From assembly GCA_040902655.1 (NCBI GenBank), contig JBBDWV010000041.1:60647-93405 (forward strand): a stretch of 32,759 nucleotides of DNA. The letters run 5' to 3'. Position 1 is the first letter of the stretch; every line of letters begins with the position of its first letter. The notes beneath the pieces are model-generated. The model did not search any database and was not told the DNA's origin. It worked only from the letters and a program-made list of their open reading frames with translations. The DNA comes from Mycobacteriales bacterium. Lineage in GTDB: Bacteria > Actinomycetota > Actinomycetes > Mycobacteriales > SCTD01. This document shows, in pieces, positions 31,446-32,759 of the stretch. The position numbers and the translations under genes were made by a program.

Positions 31446-32288
31446 GTGAGTTCGACCGAGGCGCCGGCCGACGGTGCCGGCATGCTCGTCCGGGAGCTCC
31501 TCCTGCAGCTCGAGCAGCTTCCGCCCGCCCAGGCTGCGGCGCTGCGCGTGGTGCAGATCGTCGACGACCCGGACAGTTCCGCGGCCGGCGTGGCGACGGC
31601 GGCGAGCGTGGACCCCGCCCTCACCGCCCGGATGCTCCGGATGGCCAATTCCGCCTACTACGGCCTGTCCGGGCGGGTGGCCTCGGCATCCGCCGCGGTC
31701 ACGGTGATCGGCTTCGACACCGTCCGCTCGCTGGCCGCGCTGGCCGCGGCCGGTCTCGGGCCGGACGGGGAGCTGCCGCCCGGCTTCTGGAGCCGCGGTG
31801 CGGCGACGGCGTCCGGCGCGGCCCTGCTCGCCCGCAGGGTCGGCGCCGACGTGCCCCAGGCGTTCTGCGTGGGGATCCTGCACGACCTGGGCACGGCGTT
31901 GCTGTGGCGCAACAATCCCGCCCTGCACCGCACTCTGCTGGCCCGTGCGGTGACCGGTCCGCCGGCGCACGTCCTGGAGTTCCGGGAGTACGGCGCGACC
32001 CACGCCACGCTCGGCGCGGACGTCCTGGGCACCTGGAACTTCCCGGAGGACCTGTGCACGGCCATCGGCCGGCACCACGACCCGCCGTCCGCCGGCGCGA
32101 CGCCGCTGCGACGGGCTCTGCAGGGGGGTATCGCGCTGGCCGGGCTGGCCGCCAGGTCCGTGCGGGCCCAGGACCGTTTCGTGGTCGCCTCGCTGGCTGC
32201 GGCGGGCGTCGGCGTGGCCGATCGCACCGACCTGGTGGCGCAGGTGCGCAGCGAGGGCCAGGCGCTGGCCGGTGCGCTGCTGAGCTGA
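31446..32288 (+). CDS. HDOD-domain signalling protein
   Basis: The 280-residue protein is a single HDOD domain. It has the pattern LRVVQIVDDPDSSAAGVATAASVDPALTARMLRMANSAYYG, then VTVIGFDTVRSLA, the reduced HD pair CVGILHDLGTALL and a later AIGRHHDPP. HDOD proteins are helical signalling modules, often next to c-di-GMP or chemotaxis genes, and usually without phosphohydrolase activity. The start is GTG at 31446, ten bases after the PilZ gene, so it is the last gene of the chemotaxis transcript. The end is followed by an inverted repeat shared with the convergent globin. Confidence 0.88.
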   Translation: MSSTEAPADGAGMLVRELLLQLEQLPPAQAAALRVVQIVDDPDSSAAGVATAASVDPALTARMLRMANSAYYGLSGRVASASAAVTVIGFDTVRSLAALAAAGLGPDGELPPGFWSRGAATASGAALLARRVGADVPQAFCVGILHDLGTALLWRNNPALHRTLLARAVTGPPAHVLEFREYGATHATLGADVLGTWNFPEDLCTAIGRHHDPPSAGATPLRRALQGGIALAGLAARSVRAQDRFVVASLAAAGVGVADRTDLVAQVRSEGQALAGALLS

Positions 32289-32312
32289 CCTGCGGCGGGG
32301 TCAGCGCAGCAG
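32277..32312. terminator. Inverted repeat at the convergent ends of the HDOD and globin genes
   Basis: CTGCTG-A-GCTGACC pairs with GGTCAGC-G-CAGCAG around an eight-base loop: 13 pairs with one A-G mismatch. It spans both stop codons. There is no T-run, but its place suits a two-way terminator. Confidence 0.5.
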
Positions 32313-32693
32313 GCTGTCCTCCTGCGGGGGGTGGTTCACCAGGGAGTACGCCGCCCGCTCCAGGTGCTCCCAGATCGCGGTGTGCGCCTCGTCCGTCAGG
32401 TCCAGCCGGTCCAGCGCCGCACGCATGTGCGCCAGCCAGGCGTCGCGCTCCCGCTCGCCGATCTGCCAGGAGACGTGCCGCATCCGCAGCCGCGGGTGCC
32501 CGCGCTGCTCGGAGTAGGTGGTGGGCCCGCCCCAGTACTGCACCAGGAACATCCGCAGCCGCTCCTCGCCGGGCCCCAGGTCCTCGGGGTAGAGCGGCCG
32601 CAGGACCGGGTCGTCCGCGACGCCTTTGTAGAAGTCGGCGACCAGCTGCCGGAAGACCGGCTCGCCACCCACCGCGTCGTACAGGCTCGTCAT
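32301..32693 (-). CDS. glbO: Group II truncated haemoglobin (TrHbO type)
   Basis: This is a 130-residue 2-over-2 globin with [63 protein letters not shown] (proximal His) and [13 protein letters not shown] (Trp G8). These are hallmarks of the mycobacterial GlbO group. It binds oxygen or nitric oxide in the cytoplasm and is linked to redox or NO stress. The ATG at 32693 is near the window end, so its promoter is only partly visible and I see no clear element in the last 66 bases. It is not functionally tied to the motility genes, only convergent with them. Confidence 0.93.
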   Translation of the reverse strand: MTSLYDAVGGEPVFRQLVADFYKGVADDPVLRPLYPEDLGPGEERLRMFLVQYWGGPTTYSEQRGHPRLRMRHVSWQIGERERDAWLAHMRAALDRLDLTDEAHTAIWEHLERAAYSLVNHPPQEDSLLR

Positions 32694-32759
32694 GCCTCCA
32701 TCCTGCCTCAGCCCGGATCCACCGTCTCGGGAGTTGTTGATCTTCCGGACGGCTTGTTG

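Noticed and set aside
1-32759. CRISPR arrays, tRNA or rRNA genes, insertion sequences, phage attachment sites
   Set aside because: No regularly spaced short repeats, no tRNA-like cloverleaf or rRNA stretches noticed, and no transposase or integrase frame on either strand.

Overview
The window is high-GC DNA, strongly biased to G/C at third codon positions, with GTG/TTG starts and many ATGA/GTGA start-stop overlaps. Together with the gene families this points to a motile actinobacterium. Geodermatophilaceae or a relative is my guess; no rRNA or other marker confirms it. It is the late-flagellar and chemotaxis part of a motility island, flanked by genes that look like flagellin-glycan genes.

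Layout. (1) Positions 1-2610: a partial membrane protein and a REC-EAL c-di-GMP phosphodiesterase (minus strand), then a Uma2-family nuclease-fold protein (plus). (2) 2794-8400: a sugar block. A double GT4 glycosyltransferase is translationally coupled to a TPR-methyltransferase (plus). Two overlapping GDP-mannose 4,6-dehydratase paralogues converge on them (minus). (3) 8556-14546: two tandem copies of a fliC-fliD-fliS unit (minus). They are identical for about 2.8 kb and separated by an intact fliT-like gene. A 20-codon fliT stump and a degenerate glycosyltransferase 3' end mark the edges of copy A. (4) 14572-17901: a GT2-GT2-TPR glycosyltransferase and a FliA-type sigma factor (minus). (5) 18077-22295: flgN-flgK-flgL-fliW, a RelE/Phd-type toxin-antitoxin pair, and csrA (plus). 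(6) 22379-32288: cheA-cheW-mcp-cheY-cheB-cheR-cheX-cheY followed by a membrane-anchored PilZ protein and an HDOD protein, nearly all overlapping or 1-25 nt apart (plus). (7) A truncated haemoglobin (minus) closes the window.

How it fits together. The same promoter pattern, CTCA(A/G)-N15-(G/C)CCGAT, occurs before both fliC copies, before flgN and before cheA. This suggests one FliA regulon that includes its own sigma gene's neighbours. The fliC leader would start with a hairpin carrying GGA in its loop, followed by a second hairpin with AUGGA in its loop at the ribosome-binding site. That is the layout expected of a CsrA target, and csrA and its antagonist fliW are in the same window. A GC-rich hairpin between fliC and fliD could keep the cap protein below flagellin. 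The glycosyltransferases, methyltransferase and Gmd genes on both sides of the flagellins, one of them with a TPR tail, suggest a flagellin-glycosylation locus (inference).
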